Assembly: GCA_039090855.1 (NCBI GenBank)
Contig: CM077011.1
Coordinates: 26,689,001 to 26,753,000 of the forward strand
Source of the DNA: Macrothele yani
Lineage: Eukaryota > Arthropoda > Arachnida > Araneae > Macrothelidae
DNA length: 64,000 nucleotides
Direction of reading: 5' to 3'
The notes beneath the pieces are model-generated. The model worked only from the letters and a program-made list of their open reading frames with translations, did no database searches and was not told where the DNA came from. Position 1 is the first letter of the stretch. Each line of letters opens with the position of its first letter. The position numbers and the translations under genes were made by a program. Positions 1-9,541 of this stretch are shown in pieces.

Positions 1-134
1 GGAATCAGCTGGAGTCACCCTCAGCCGCTATTGTTGTTCTTAAACAAAGAAGTGAACCAAAAGATAGTTTCGGACGTTATGCTATTTAGAGTGATATAAG
101 ATTTTTGGGTCATGGTCGTTAAAAGGTTAATGTA

Positions 135-1381
135 CAGAGGGGGAGTCGAAAGTTTTGCAATATTTGCATCACTTTATATCTTCATACGTACCTTTACGAC
201 GAAAGCTGACTAGCATTCAAAGTACAGGCCATCGTGTTGCACCGTCTTTAACCATCTGTCTGCCAGTTCTTCAATTCTGCAGCGGTATTAGTTCTTGTCC
301 TTCGAGGCGAAGAACTCCTTCACCCCAGCTGCTACCTCCTCCTGGTTTTAGAAGTGCCGCCCGCGAAGAAAGTGGGCCATGGACCGGAACAAGTAATTAT
401 CCGATGGGGTAAGGTCCGGATTATATGCTGGGTGTGGCATCATTTCGATGCCTTCAAGTTCCTGGAGTTTTGTCCTGGTCGTACACGCAGTATGAGACTG
501 AACGTTGTCCTGCTGTAGGAGAACGCGTTTTCTGTTCACCAATGCCGGGTACTTCTCCTCCAAAACGGCATACATCTGCTCCAGCTGTTCAGAGTAGATG
601 TTGGCGTTGATGGTTCGACCATCTGGAACAAATTCGTAATGGATTATCCCCTCGAAATTCCACCAGACGCAGAGCATGACCTTGTGCTTGAAGCGTGCAC
701 GTTTAGCAAGAAGTTCAGGAAGATGGATTACGGAAATAGAACCACTTTTCATCGCACGTAACAATTATCTTGATGAAACGCACGTCGCGGGGGTTTTCCA
801 GGAGTTTCGTGCACACTTCCACTCGGCGGTTTGCTTCAGCTGGCGTCAGTTCGTGAGGGACAATGCGGCAACTCCTGTACACCTTGCCGAGGTCCTGAAG
901 GTGACGAACCGCGGTGGTCTGTGATAGGCCCAGCTCGCCTGATAATATCCGAGTGCTGGTTGTCGGATTTGCCTCTACAGCCTGGCACACAGCCTCCGAA
1001 TCCACGCTTCGCGGCCTACCTGATCGTTGAGGTTTCTGTCACCTGAGCGAAATTTCTTGAACCATCTGGTTGCGGTGCTGTGGTCCACAGAACCTTCCCC
1101 TTTCGCATGACTAATGTTTCGTGTTGCTTGAGCAGCGTTATGGTCGAGTTCAAACTCGTGAAGCAAAAGTTCCCTAATTAGCCGGTTGTGTCTGCTCACC
1201 TGTTATGCGTCCCAACCACAGACGGAACGGCGATATGCAATGCTGTTCTGAGCAACGACTACCACTTGATATCCCTTTCGACTGACTGCAATGCGCGACT
1301 TGAACTAGTTTAAACACGTGACATACACGCCGCAGCACATTCCTTTATGCAAATATTGATAAACTTTCGACTCACCCTTTG
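135..1381 (-). mobile_element. mariner element, first family, decayed
   Basis: A 1247-bp mariner-type DNA transposon. The left end (CAGAGGGGGAGTCGAAAG) and the reverse complement of the right end (CAAAGGGTGAGTCGAAAG) form terminal inverted repeats of about 34 bp that run on through a shared ATATTTGCAT. A TA dinucleotide lies on both sides (133-134 and 1382-1383), as expected for this superfamily. The transposase reads on the minus strand. The first 134 bases of the window hold nothing else I recognise. Confidence 0.9.
348..1199 (-). pseudogene. mariner transposase, frameshifted remnant
   Basis: Three minus-strand pieces together make a mariner transposase, the enzyme that cuts and re-inserts the element at TA sites. 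The N-terminal piece (975-1199) has the helix-turn-helix region with RNISHAKGEGSVDHSTATRW. The middle piece (715-1005) has a second HTH and the first catalytic Asp in TCDEKWF. The C-terminal piece (348-764) has the second Asp in QQDNVQSHT and the third in NPDLTPSDNY. I count 35 residues between the second and third Asp, one more than the usual 34 of mariner. The pieces lie in different frames, so the gene is dead. The C-terminal end after LRGRHF is also missing. Confidence 0.85.
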
Positions 1382-1647
1382 TATAATGGACTTTTTATTG
1401 GAAGAGCTGTCGAAACAGTAGTTTGATTTTCATAGGATTTATGATTTTTGCAATGCGATAAAATACAACTCGTAACGCTTTTTTTTTCTTTCTGCTCCAA
1501 TTCGACTTTAAGTAAATAATTTTTAAGAAATATCTTGAACTCCTTTAAAGCATAAATTTTACAACAGTACGTATTTAGAAATTTTGTTTATATGTTGTTG
1601 TTTTTTTCATTCATGCGTATTTTAAAGTCATCCTCTGGGAAAATATA

Positions 1648-2958
1648 CACAGTGCGTCAAAGAATTTTTAAGACTGGGTCTTTAAAATGAAATAGAAACA
1701 AGAAATTATAATTTGTTTTGGTTTGTTATTCACAATAAGTCCCTCCGGCTTCAATACACTTATTACAGCGATTTAATAATGATTCGAATGCCTGTTCTAG
1801 TTCACTTTGCGGAACTGCCTCCAAAGCACGCGTCGAAGCTCTTTGTATGGTCGAAATATCATCAAAATAACACCCTTTCAACGTCATTTTAAGTTTTGGG
1901 AACAAATAAAATTCGCAGGGTGCTAAATCAGGCGAATACAGTGGATGATTCAACACACAGACGTTATTTTTCGCCAAAAATCTACGAACAAGAAGTGAGG
2001 TGTGACTGGGTGCATTATCGTGCAAAAAACACCAACTGTTTTCATCTCGATATTCTGGACGAATGCGACGAATTCTGCTCATCAAACGCCTCAAAACATT
2101 TAAATAAAGCTCACCAGTAATTGTTTGTCCACTTGGAACAAATTCTTTGTGGATAATACTCTGACTATCGAAGAATGTAATGAGCATTTTTTTGATTTTC
2201 GATGGAACTTTTCTTGTTTTTTGGCTTGTGGTGAGTTTTTTGACTTCCATTCCGCATTTTGTCGCTTTGTTTTAGGATCATATTGAAAACACCATGCTTC
2301 ATCACCTGTAACAATCGATTTTAAGATGTTTGGATCATTTTCAGCGGCTGAAATGATGTCTCTGCAAGGTGCACTTTTCCTTGATTTTTGTTCATTGTTA
2401 ACATGTGTGGAACAAATTTAGCACAGACTTTTGTTTTGCCCAAATCTTCATGCAGGATGGTTCGAATCGTTTCTTTGTTGATGTTTAAAGACTCTTCCAT
2501 CATTCTTAGTGACCCACATCGATTGTTTGCCACGGAATCACACACTTTTTCAATAATCTCAGGTGTCCTAGATGAACTTGGTCTTCCGGTATGCTTATCA
2601 TCTTCTAGCGTATCTCTTCCGTCCAAAAAACGTTTGTGCCACAGGAAAACATTTGATCTACTTAAACAAAACTCACCGTAAACTTGTTTCATCATTTGGT
2701 ACGTTTCCGAGGCACTTTTACCAAGTTGTGTGTTAAATTTAATAACAGCCCTTTGTTCCATCTTAATAATTCTACATGAAAAAAAATTTACTTCTCTAAT
2801 GAACGGCCGTTTCGTTTGAGTTACTTTAACAACTGCGCAGTACTTTTGGCAGAAAGCAAGCAGATGGTCACGGTTTATAACGCATTCGTGATTACATTGG
2901 TGGCGCCACCGTAGGCTGAAATCTAGCGCCAATCTTGAAAATTATTTGACGCACTGTG
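1648..2958 (-). mobile_element. mariner element, second family, copy 1
   Basis: A 1311-bp mariner with ends CACAGTGCGTCAAAGAATTT and, on the other strand, CACAGTGCGTCAAATAATTT, flanked by TA at 1646-1647 and 2959-2960. The same family recurs at 7899-9228 and 39163-41910. Between this element and the previous one (1384-1645) there is only AT-rich sequence. Confidence 0.9.
1726..2761 (-). pseudogene. mariner transposase (second family, copy 1)
   Basis: I place the start at MEQRAVIKF, which matches the other copies; the longer upstream frame runs into the TIR. Visible parts are the N-terminal HTH region, the first catalytic Asp in VTGDEAWCFQ (near 2300), and the second Asp in FLHDNAPSHT. The third catalytic position reads APCEF, so Asp is replaced by Glu, with the normal spacing of 34. 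The frame breaks between about 2250 and 2320 and again near 2400. Known role of the family: cut-and-paste transposition. This copy looks inactive. Confidence 0.85.
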
Positions 2959-2960
2959 TA

Positions 2961-5081
2961 TAACTGAGGTTTCACTGTATTAACGCATGTCACTATATTG
3001 TAAGTCCAATGACTAGGTTGAGGCATTTCCTTACATTAAATTCATAATTCATCTTCCCCGCTTTGGCAATTTTTTTCATTATTTAAACGAAAACTCTTCC
3101 GTATTAATTCACTTTCATCTATACATCACACATGACATGACTGTCACTGCATATTTCCCTAGTTTAAACATTGCACATCTCAGAATTTTTGTACCATGTG
3201 CACCTCAGAAGTAAGGGATTAAGCTTTTCTAAGAGTTAGCAATACACTTTTCTGATATAATTTAACCTTTTTCCGCTTTTAAGTTACTGAACCTATATCC
3301 GTGAAAATTTTCCTTGGAAATTTCATTTTGAAATATTTTTTTACTCACATGTAATGTGCATAAACCATCATCATTATTAAATCCTAAATTTCAAATGAAC
3401 GCATCAAGACTTACCGCTTAACACTATGGTACATTAAAACACGTTGTTTCACTCACGAATGTTCTGCGAGAAACAATAAAATATAATTCATAAATCAATA
3501 GTACTAGCAAACTCATCTGTAAAAATTTCAGGAATGCAAATGTATTTTTAAATGCAAGTTAGCTGCGATTTACTAAACGTACTTCCATCAGAACTTTTCC
3601 TCAGGCACTATTTCATTTTAAACAATATTACGCATTCATTTTCACGGAAGGATGATTGAAAGTTGAAGTCAGTAAGATTACTTGCTGTACTGCCGGCTGA
3701 AGCGATTGTTAAAAAGACGAAAACTACTTTTTAACAACCGTCGTCATAACAGCGAAAGCGAAGGTGTTTATAAAAACTGCAGTGAAGATCCTTGGCAAAA
3801 AAAGGGCGCAGATGTAAGAGTTCACACATCGCTTATTCAGTGATTCCATCTTGACAAGTTTCTCAGATCTATGCCTTTTGTGATGTAAAGACCTTATGAA
3901 AGAAAAACATTAGCCTGTCAGAAAAGCGATTATGCTTAAAAAAAGCATATTAAAAATATCGATCACCGACATGTGTTAGTTTGGATGAAACTGAACGAAC
4001 AGCACGATGCTATCGGACTTCTGCTGTAACACAATCCTAATTAATAATATATATCCAAACTACACGTATTGTGTGTTTCGCTGACAAAGCCTGATTGCTG
4101 TGCCTTTTGATTTAAAAGGAAATAACTTCCAGCAGTAGTACTTAATAATAAAACATTTCATGTTTTTCATCATACCAAGCATAAAAGAAATTGAGCTATT
4201 AGGTTCAAAACGTCAGTCCGTCTGTATGTAGTCATCATGCAACAGCACCTATCTGTCCTATTTGAAAAATTATTTTTCCTTGGGTGGCTTGAACTTTAAG
4301 AACAATAATCAGTATATTTTAATATTTTCACTACACACAAGGGGACGTAAATGTACATGGCTATTTGTCTTGATATTTATTTTATTCCGTATCACTGTTA
4401 AAAGCGAAAAAAATGTGTTTTATCATTCGTTATGTAGAAAATTTTGCGCACATTGTCTTTAAATATAGCTCGATTTTCTCCCTATGGGACGTCTTGAAAT
4501 ATAGCTCGATTTTCTTCTTGGGACGATAATTGTACATCATTTTCCCTGACTTTCTCCCATTCTACAACTCCTCTTGTATCGAAAAGTCTGATATAAGAAG
4601 TATATCTTGTACGTTTTATACTTTCCTATAACGCACAGATCAGCCGTCAGGGGATGGTACGCAAATTTCCATTTAAACTCATGTTTTTAATTCTGAAATG
4701 CGGATTGAACAAAAATTCTTTTGGAATGGTAACCAGCCCTATGACAAACATTAGAGTTTTCTTCTAATGGTTCACAGTTTTTCCACTGTATTCTATATTT
4801 CTATTTGATTCCATGCCCCAGTTTCTAAAAGTCCAGATGAAAACAATTCTTCTTTTTACGTCAGATAGATATTTTTCAGTACAAGTATTTTTTGAACATA
4901 GTGTGATGATGTGATGAATAGTTCTTTTTCTTTTTACCTTTTTTTCCCCTAAGGAGGTCGCTAATGGAAGTTTGTATGTGCTATCCTATATCCTCTCTTC
5001 TAAAAGATCGACCGAGGAGTTCTTTTTGCGTCGGAGTCCACTCCTTATGGCAAACGGTTTGTTATATATTAACATAATGCA
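2961..5081. other. AT-rich stretch, no gene recognised
   Basis: About 2.1 kb with scattered short open frames, the longest 66 codons at 4262-4462. I see no transposase, reverse transcriptase, tRNA or tandem structure. Short homopolymer runs and dispersed phrases (for example 'atagctcgattttc' twice, near 4466 and 4499) are the only local repeats noted. Confidence 0.5.
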
Positions 5082-5635
5082 ACGTGGTTTGTCACAAATA
5101 TTTTTTTTTCAAGCCGACAATGGTTTAGCTGGCTATTGACCTAGCTTCATCAGGGCAAATGGCACGTAAATATTCAAATTGTATATTATATCATAAATGG
5201 TGTTTACAGTCACGGGTTTTGGTTAATTGCTTCCATGCGCTTAATAGAAATGGTGTGGATGCCATGTCATTAACAACTTTCAAAGGCTTCTGACATATAT
5301 GGAAAGCTTCCAAAATATCAAGTTTCGTGGTTGAATCTGGCTTCTTAATTAGTTTTGCTTCTTCAAAGCGAAATTTATGGTCCTTTTCGTAACAGTGTTT
5401 AGCCATCGCTGACTTCTTTAGGTCACAGTTCCGAATGCAGGTCTTGTGCTCCTACAGTCGATGTCTGTCCTATATACGAAGCGCTACATTCACATGGAAT
5501 TTGATAAATTCCCCACGAGTTTTTGTCTTCAACATAGTCATTTGATCCTAAAAACTTCGTTTTGTTTATGGGTTTAAGAGTCACTTTAAAATTAAAGGTT
5601 TTGAGAATTTTTGAAATTTTGAAGGCACGGGAAAA
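5082..5635 (-). mobile_element. Penelope-like element fragment with GIY-YIG domain
   Basis: On the minus strand the sequence reads a linker (FKVTLKPINKTKFLG), then WGIYQIPCECSASYIGQT, which is the GIY...YIG signature of the endonuclease domain found at the C-terminus of Penelope-like retroelements. A frameshift follows, and the tail resumes as MAKHCYEKDHKFRFEEAKL at 5191-5406. The element's 3' end points left, at about 5082. The reverse transcriptase part is missing, so this is a 5'-truncated copy. A second copy in the opposite orientation lies at 5690-6132. Confidence 0.75.
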
Positions 5636-5689
5636 TGTAATAATGGCAAAATTATATTTGGCATTATTTGGAATAATGGCAAAATGTCA

Positions 5690-6132
5690 TTTGCCAAATC
5701 AATTTCATATATAGGACAGAGCCGCAGGGACTTGCGTTTTCGATTGAAGGAGCACAATATCTACATTCGGAACTATGACTTAAAGAAGTCAAGAAGTCAT
5801 CGATGGCTAAACACTGTTACTAAAAGGACCATAAATTTCTCTTTGAAAAAGCAAAACTAATTGACAAGCCAGATTCAACCACCAAACTTGAGATATTGGA
5901 AGCTTTCCATATATATTAGAAGTCTTCGCAAATTGTTAATGACATGGCATCCACACCATTCTATCAAGCGCGAGGAAGCATCTAACCAAAACACGTGACT
6001 GTAAACACCATTTATGATATCATATACAATTTGAATATTGACGTGCCATTTGTCCTGTTGAAGCTAGGTCAATAACCAGCGAAACCATGGTCGGCTTGAA
6101 AAAATAAATATTTGTGACAAACCACGTTGTAT
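5690..6132 (+). mobile_element. second Penelope-like fragment, inverted
   Basis: This matches the left fragment in reverse complement from the YIGQ codons to the 3' end (shared phrases include 'tgtaaacaccatttatgat' and 'gtgacaaaccacgttgtatt'). The frame is broken by substitutions and a stop. The two fragments have their truncated 5' ends facing each other across about 55 bases and their 3' ends pointing outward. About 85 bases separate it from the Tc1-like element on the right. Confidence 0.75.
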
Positions 6133-6219
6133 TGTCTTAATATATATAATCATCACAAGAATTCAAGAAGCAGTTTGTTAGTTTTCATATTCACTCAGTT
6201 ATAAGATTTCATATGCTTA

Positions 6220-7439
6220 CACTGAAGAGCAATTGAATTAGAGATACCTGTCTAGTAACGTGTAGCACCACTTTTCGCCCTGATGAAGGCGGCGATTCGT
6301 CTCGGCATGGACTCGACAAGACACCGGAAGCGTTGGGAAGCCATATGGATCCACGACCCCTGAACAAGCTCCCACAGTTCACGAAAATTTGACGGAGGGG
6401 AGCCAGAGCCTCAAACATCTCTCTCGATGGCATCCCAGATGTGCTCGATGGGATTGATGTCACGTGACCTAGCTGGCCAAGAAAGCGAGGTCACGTCGGT
6501 GGAGTGTTCATCCAACCATTCGGATACAATTCGGGAGCGATGGCACGGTGCATTGTGTTGTTGCAGGATGAGGTCCCCAGTGGGATGTTGAAGACGCACA
6601 AACGGAAGCAAATGGTCGTCCAGGATATACCGGTAACGTTGACCTGTGAGGGACGATGTCACACGTACCAGGGGTCCCATTTCAGTCCACGTAAACAGTC
6701 CCCAGACGAGAATGCCACCCCCACCAGCTTGAAGAGTACCCTGCTGGCAAGAAGGATCCATCGCTTCATGTGGTTTGCGCCGTGCTCGTATCCTGCCATC
6801 CGCATGCACCAACGTGAATCTCTATTCATCAGTCCAGGCAACATTTTTCCCCATGTCTAGGGTCCAGTGGCGATGTTCCAGCGCCCATGCTAATCATTGC
6901 ACCCTGTGATGTGCGGTCAGCAGAGGTACCCTCGTGGGACGATGGCTTCTGTACCCCATAGCGAGGAGATGGTTCTGGATGGTGTGGCTGCTTACACGTT
7001 TTTGTGCACCAGCGTTAAATTGCCGAGTGATTTTTTGTACTGTGGGCCGTCTATCCGCTTTTACAATGCGAGCTAGCCGACGATGACTCCGCTCATCCAC
7101 ACGCTGTTGTCCACGGCAGTTGGCTCTTGCAGGGATGGTTTCACCGGATTCGATGTACTTACGGTGCACACGTGACACAGTGGCTCGTGAAAATCCCAGT
7201 TCTTGCGTGACTTCCGAGATGGAGTGACCCATTCGTCGGACCCCAACAATTTGCCCACGATCAAATGCGCTTAGATCCTTCGTCTTAGCCATACTGCTTC
7301 CGACTCTTACTGATTCCCGTCGAATCACTCCTTATATTATCGTATCGCTCCATAAGTCATGTCGTTTCCGTTTACAGGGCCGCCCACAGCGCCACATTTG
7401 CATAACGCCAGCTGTCTCTAATTCAATTGCTCTTCAGTG
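6220..7439 (-). mobile_element. Tc1-like element
   Basis: A 1220-bp element bounded by perfect-looking inverted repeats (CACTGAAGAGCAATTGAATT and its complement, about 25 bp) with TA at 6218-6219 and 7440-7441. A fragment of a related element lies at 16475-16662. Confidence 0.9.
6252..7292 (-). pseudogene. Tc1-like transposase, broken
   Basis: The start MAKTKDLSAFDRGQIVG opens a paired-like HTH region (6894-7292) that includes SISEVTQELGFSRATVSRV. The first catalytic Asp is kept in WTDE but is followed at once by a stop codon. The C-terminal half (6411-6812) has GGGGILVWG and a DDE end in INPIEHIWD. The second catalytic Asp is changed to His (LQQHNAPCH). I count 36 residues between that position and the final Glu, which suggests a DD36E-type family rather than DD34E. 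A frameshift before 6411 moves the last 50 residues to another frame. Inactive. Confidence 0.85.
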
Positions 7440-7830
7440 TATAAGGGTGTGAGGATTACTACGTTTCACATTACAGCAAACTCTGTGAATAGCGGATACC
7501 CTGGCTTCAGCATTTGACCGCTATTGGGAGGTGTCCTGTATTCGGGAGATTGACTTCTAAGCTAAACTAGGCTCACAATACAAAAAAGGAAGATGACACT
7601 GAATTTTCAGTTGTAATAAGCATGTCTTTTGAATTCGTTCTCACGTGCATTAAATTTATCAAAGCTATTCAAAGTCAATGGAAACGGTAAGGAAAGCACT
7701 CAACCGGTTTCAACAATCGATAAAACATCCAGAAATACAAACGTCTACTTAGTTCCACCAAGTGACTAAAAAAGCATGTTACGAAAAATTTGCAAATGGC
7801 GAACAACTAGTTTCTCATAGCGCAAGAAAG
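7440..7830. other. spacer, nothing recognised
   Basis: About 390 bases between the Tc1-like element and the first recognisable part of the 146-bp tandem family. No reading frame, tRNA or element end seen. Confidence 0.4.
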
Positions 7831-7898
7831 TTATCAGAGACAAAGAGATTTTCAAATCCAACAGTTAAAAGAAGAAATATGGAAGGAAACATGATATA
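7831..7898 (+). repeat. family-2 tandem repeat, left edge
   Basis: The phrase 'gagattttcaaatccaac' followed by 'gaagaaatat' fits the 5' part of one unit of the array seen at 11899-13345. The unit is cut by the mariner at 7899 and resumes at 9229 with 'agtctaccgcagctagcgga'. So the mariner sits inside a repeat unit. Confidence 0.55.
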
Positions 7899-9228
7899 CA
7901 CAGTGCGTGAAAGAATTTTTTAAACTGGGTCTGTAAAATGAAATAGAAACAAGAAATTATAATTTGTTTTGGTTTGTTATTCAAAATAAGTCCCTCCGGC
8001 TTCAACACACTTGTTACAGCGATTTAATAATGATTCGAATGCCTGTTCCAGTTCACTTGGCGGAATTGCCTCCAAAGCACGCGTCGAAGCTGTTTCTATT
8101 GTCGAAATATCATCAAAATAACACCCTTTTAACGTCATTTTAAGTTTTGGGAATAAAGAAAAGTCGCAGGGTGATAAATCAGGAGAATAAGGTGGATGAT
8201 TCAACACACAGACGTTATTTTTCGCCAAAAATCTACGAACAAGAAGTGAGGTGTGACTGGGTGCATTATAGTGCAACGAACACCAACTGTTTTCATCTCG
8301 ATATTCTGGACGAATGCGACGAATTCTGCCCATCAAACACCTCAAAACATTTAAATAAAACTCACCAGTAATTGTTTGTCCACTTGGAACAAATTGTTTG
8401 TGGATTGTATTTGGAACAAATTGTATCGGAGAATGTAATGAGCATTGTTTTGATTTTCGATGGAACTTTTCTTGTTTTTTTTTTTTTTTTTTGGCTTGTG
8501 GTGAGTTTTCTGACTTCCATTCCGCACTTTGTCGCTTTGTTTTAGGATAATATTGAAAACACCATGTTCCCTCACCAGTAAAAATCGATTTTAAGAAGTT
8601 TGGATCATTTTCAGCGGCTGAAATGATGTCTCTGCAATGTGCACTTCTCCTTGATTTTTGTTCATTGGTTAACGTGTGTGGAACAAATTTAGCACAGACT
8701 TTTGTTTTGCCCAAATCTTCATGCAGGATGGTTCGAATCGTTTCTTTGTTGATGTTTAAAGATTCATTCATCCTTCTTAGTGACGCACATCGATTGTTTG
8801 CCACGAAATCACGCACTTTTTCAATGATCTCAGGTGTCCTAGATGAACTTGGTCTTCCGGTATGCTTATCATCTTCTAGCGTCTCTCTTCTGTCTAAAAA
8901 ACATTTTTGCCACAGGAAAACATTTGATCTACTTAAACAAAACTCACCGTAAACTTGTTTCATCATTTGGTACGTTTCCGAGGCACTTTTACCAAGTTGT
9001 GTGTTAAATTTAATAACAGCCCTTTGTTCCATTTTAATAATTCAACATGAAAAAAATTTACTTCTCTAATGTACGCCCGTTTCGTTTGAGTTACTTTAAC
9101 AACTGCGCAGTACTTTTGGCAGAAAGCAAGCAGATGGTCACGGTTTATAACGCATTCGCGATTACACTGGTGGCGCCACCGTAGGCTGAAATCTAGCGCC
9201 AGTCTTAAAAATTCTTTGACGCACTGTG
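7899..9228 (-). mobile_element. mariner element, second family, copy 2
   Basis: A 1330-bp copy with ends CACAGTGCG...CGCACTGTG and TA on both sides (7897-7898 and 9229-9230). It is inserted in a unit of the family-2 tandem repeat. Compared with copy 1 it has an expanded T run on the plus strand at 8474-8491, which codes for lysines in the transposase. Confidence 0.9.
7977..9032 (-). pseudogene. mariner transposase, full-length frame but catalytic residues lost
   Basis: A single uninterrupted 351-codon frame from MEQRAVIKF to the normal C-terminus GGTYFE, the usual length for a mariner transposase. Residues 1-110 carry the two HTH regions. The first catalytic position (residue 154) reads TGEGTW, so Asp is Glu. 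The second (residue 255) reads LHYNAPSHT, so Asp is Tyr. Only the third Asp (residue 290, SPCDF) is kept. Residues 178-186 are lysine-rich from the A-run expansion, and the next 25 or so residues differ from copies 1 and 3, which suggests a compensated frameshift. It might still bind its TIRs but should not catalyse transposition. Confidence 0.8.
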
Positions 9229-9230
9229 TA

Positions 9231-9541
9231 AGTCTACCGCAGCTAGCGGAAGGATATTGCATAATGAAAAAGTTGAAAATAGGCGAAAAATATTCTTCAT
9301 AGAAAGAGCTATACTAAGGGAAAAGAATTTTTCAAATACGTCTCCCGTAAGTAGAAATACCGAAAAAAATAAAAAAAGGTTTCGTCCTTTACACACCTAG
9401 CGGAAAATCTTTGCATTATTTAAAGAGGATAATGCTCCACATCTCTATTGTAGCGTATGGCATACAATAAAGAAAACTCTTTTCCATAGTGTTTTTAGAA
9501 GCGGCGTAGAGCTGCAAAATGAAGTACACAAACACCACTTA
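9231..9541 (+). repeat. family-2 tandem repeat, middle part
   Basis: Two units are readable by the landmark 'tagcgga' at 9244-9250 and again at 9399-9404, about 154 bases apart, with 'gaatttttcaaatacg' between them. The CACTG element at 9542 interrupts the array. Confidence 0.6.
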
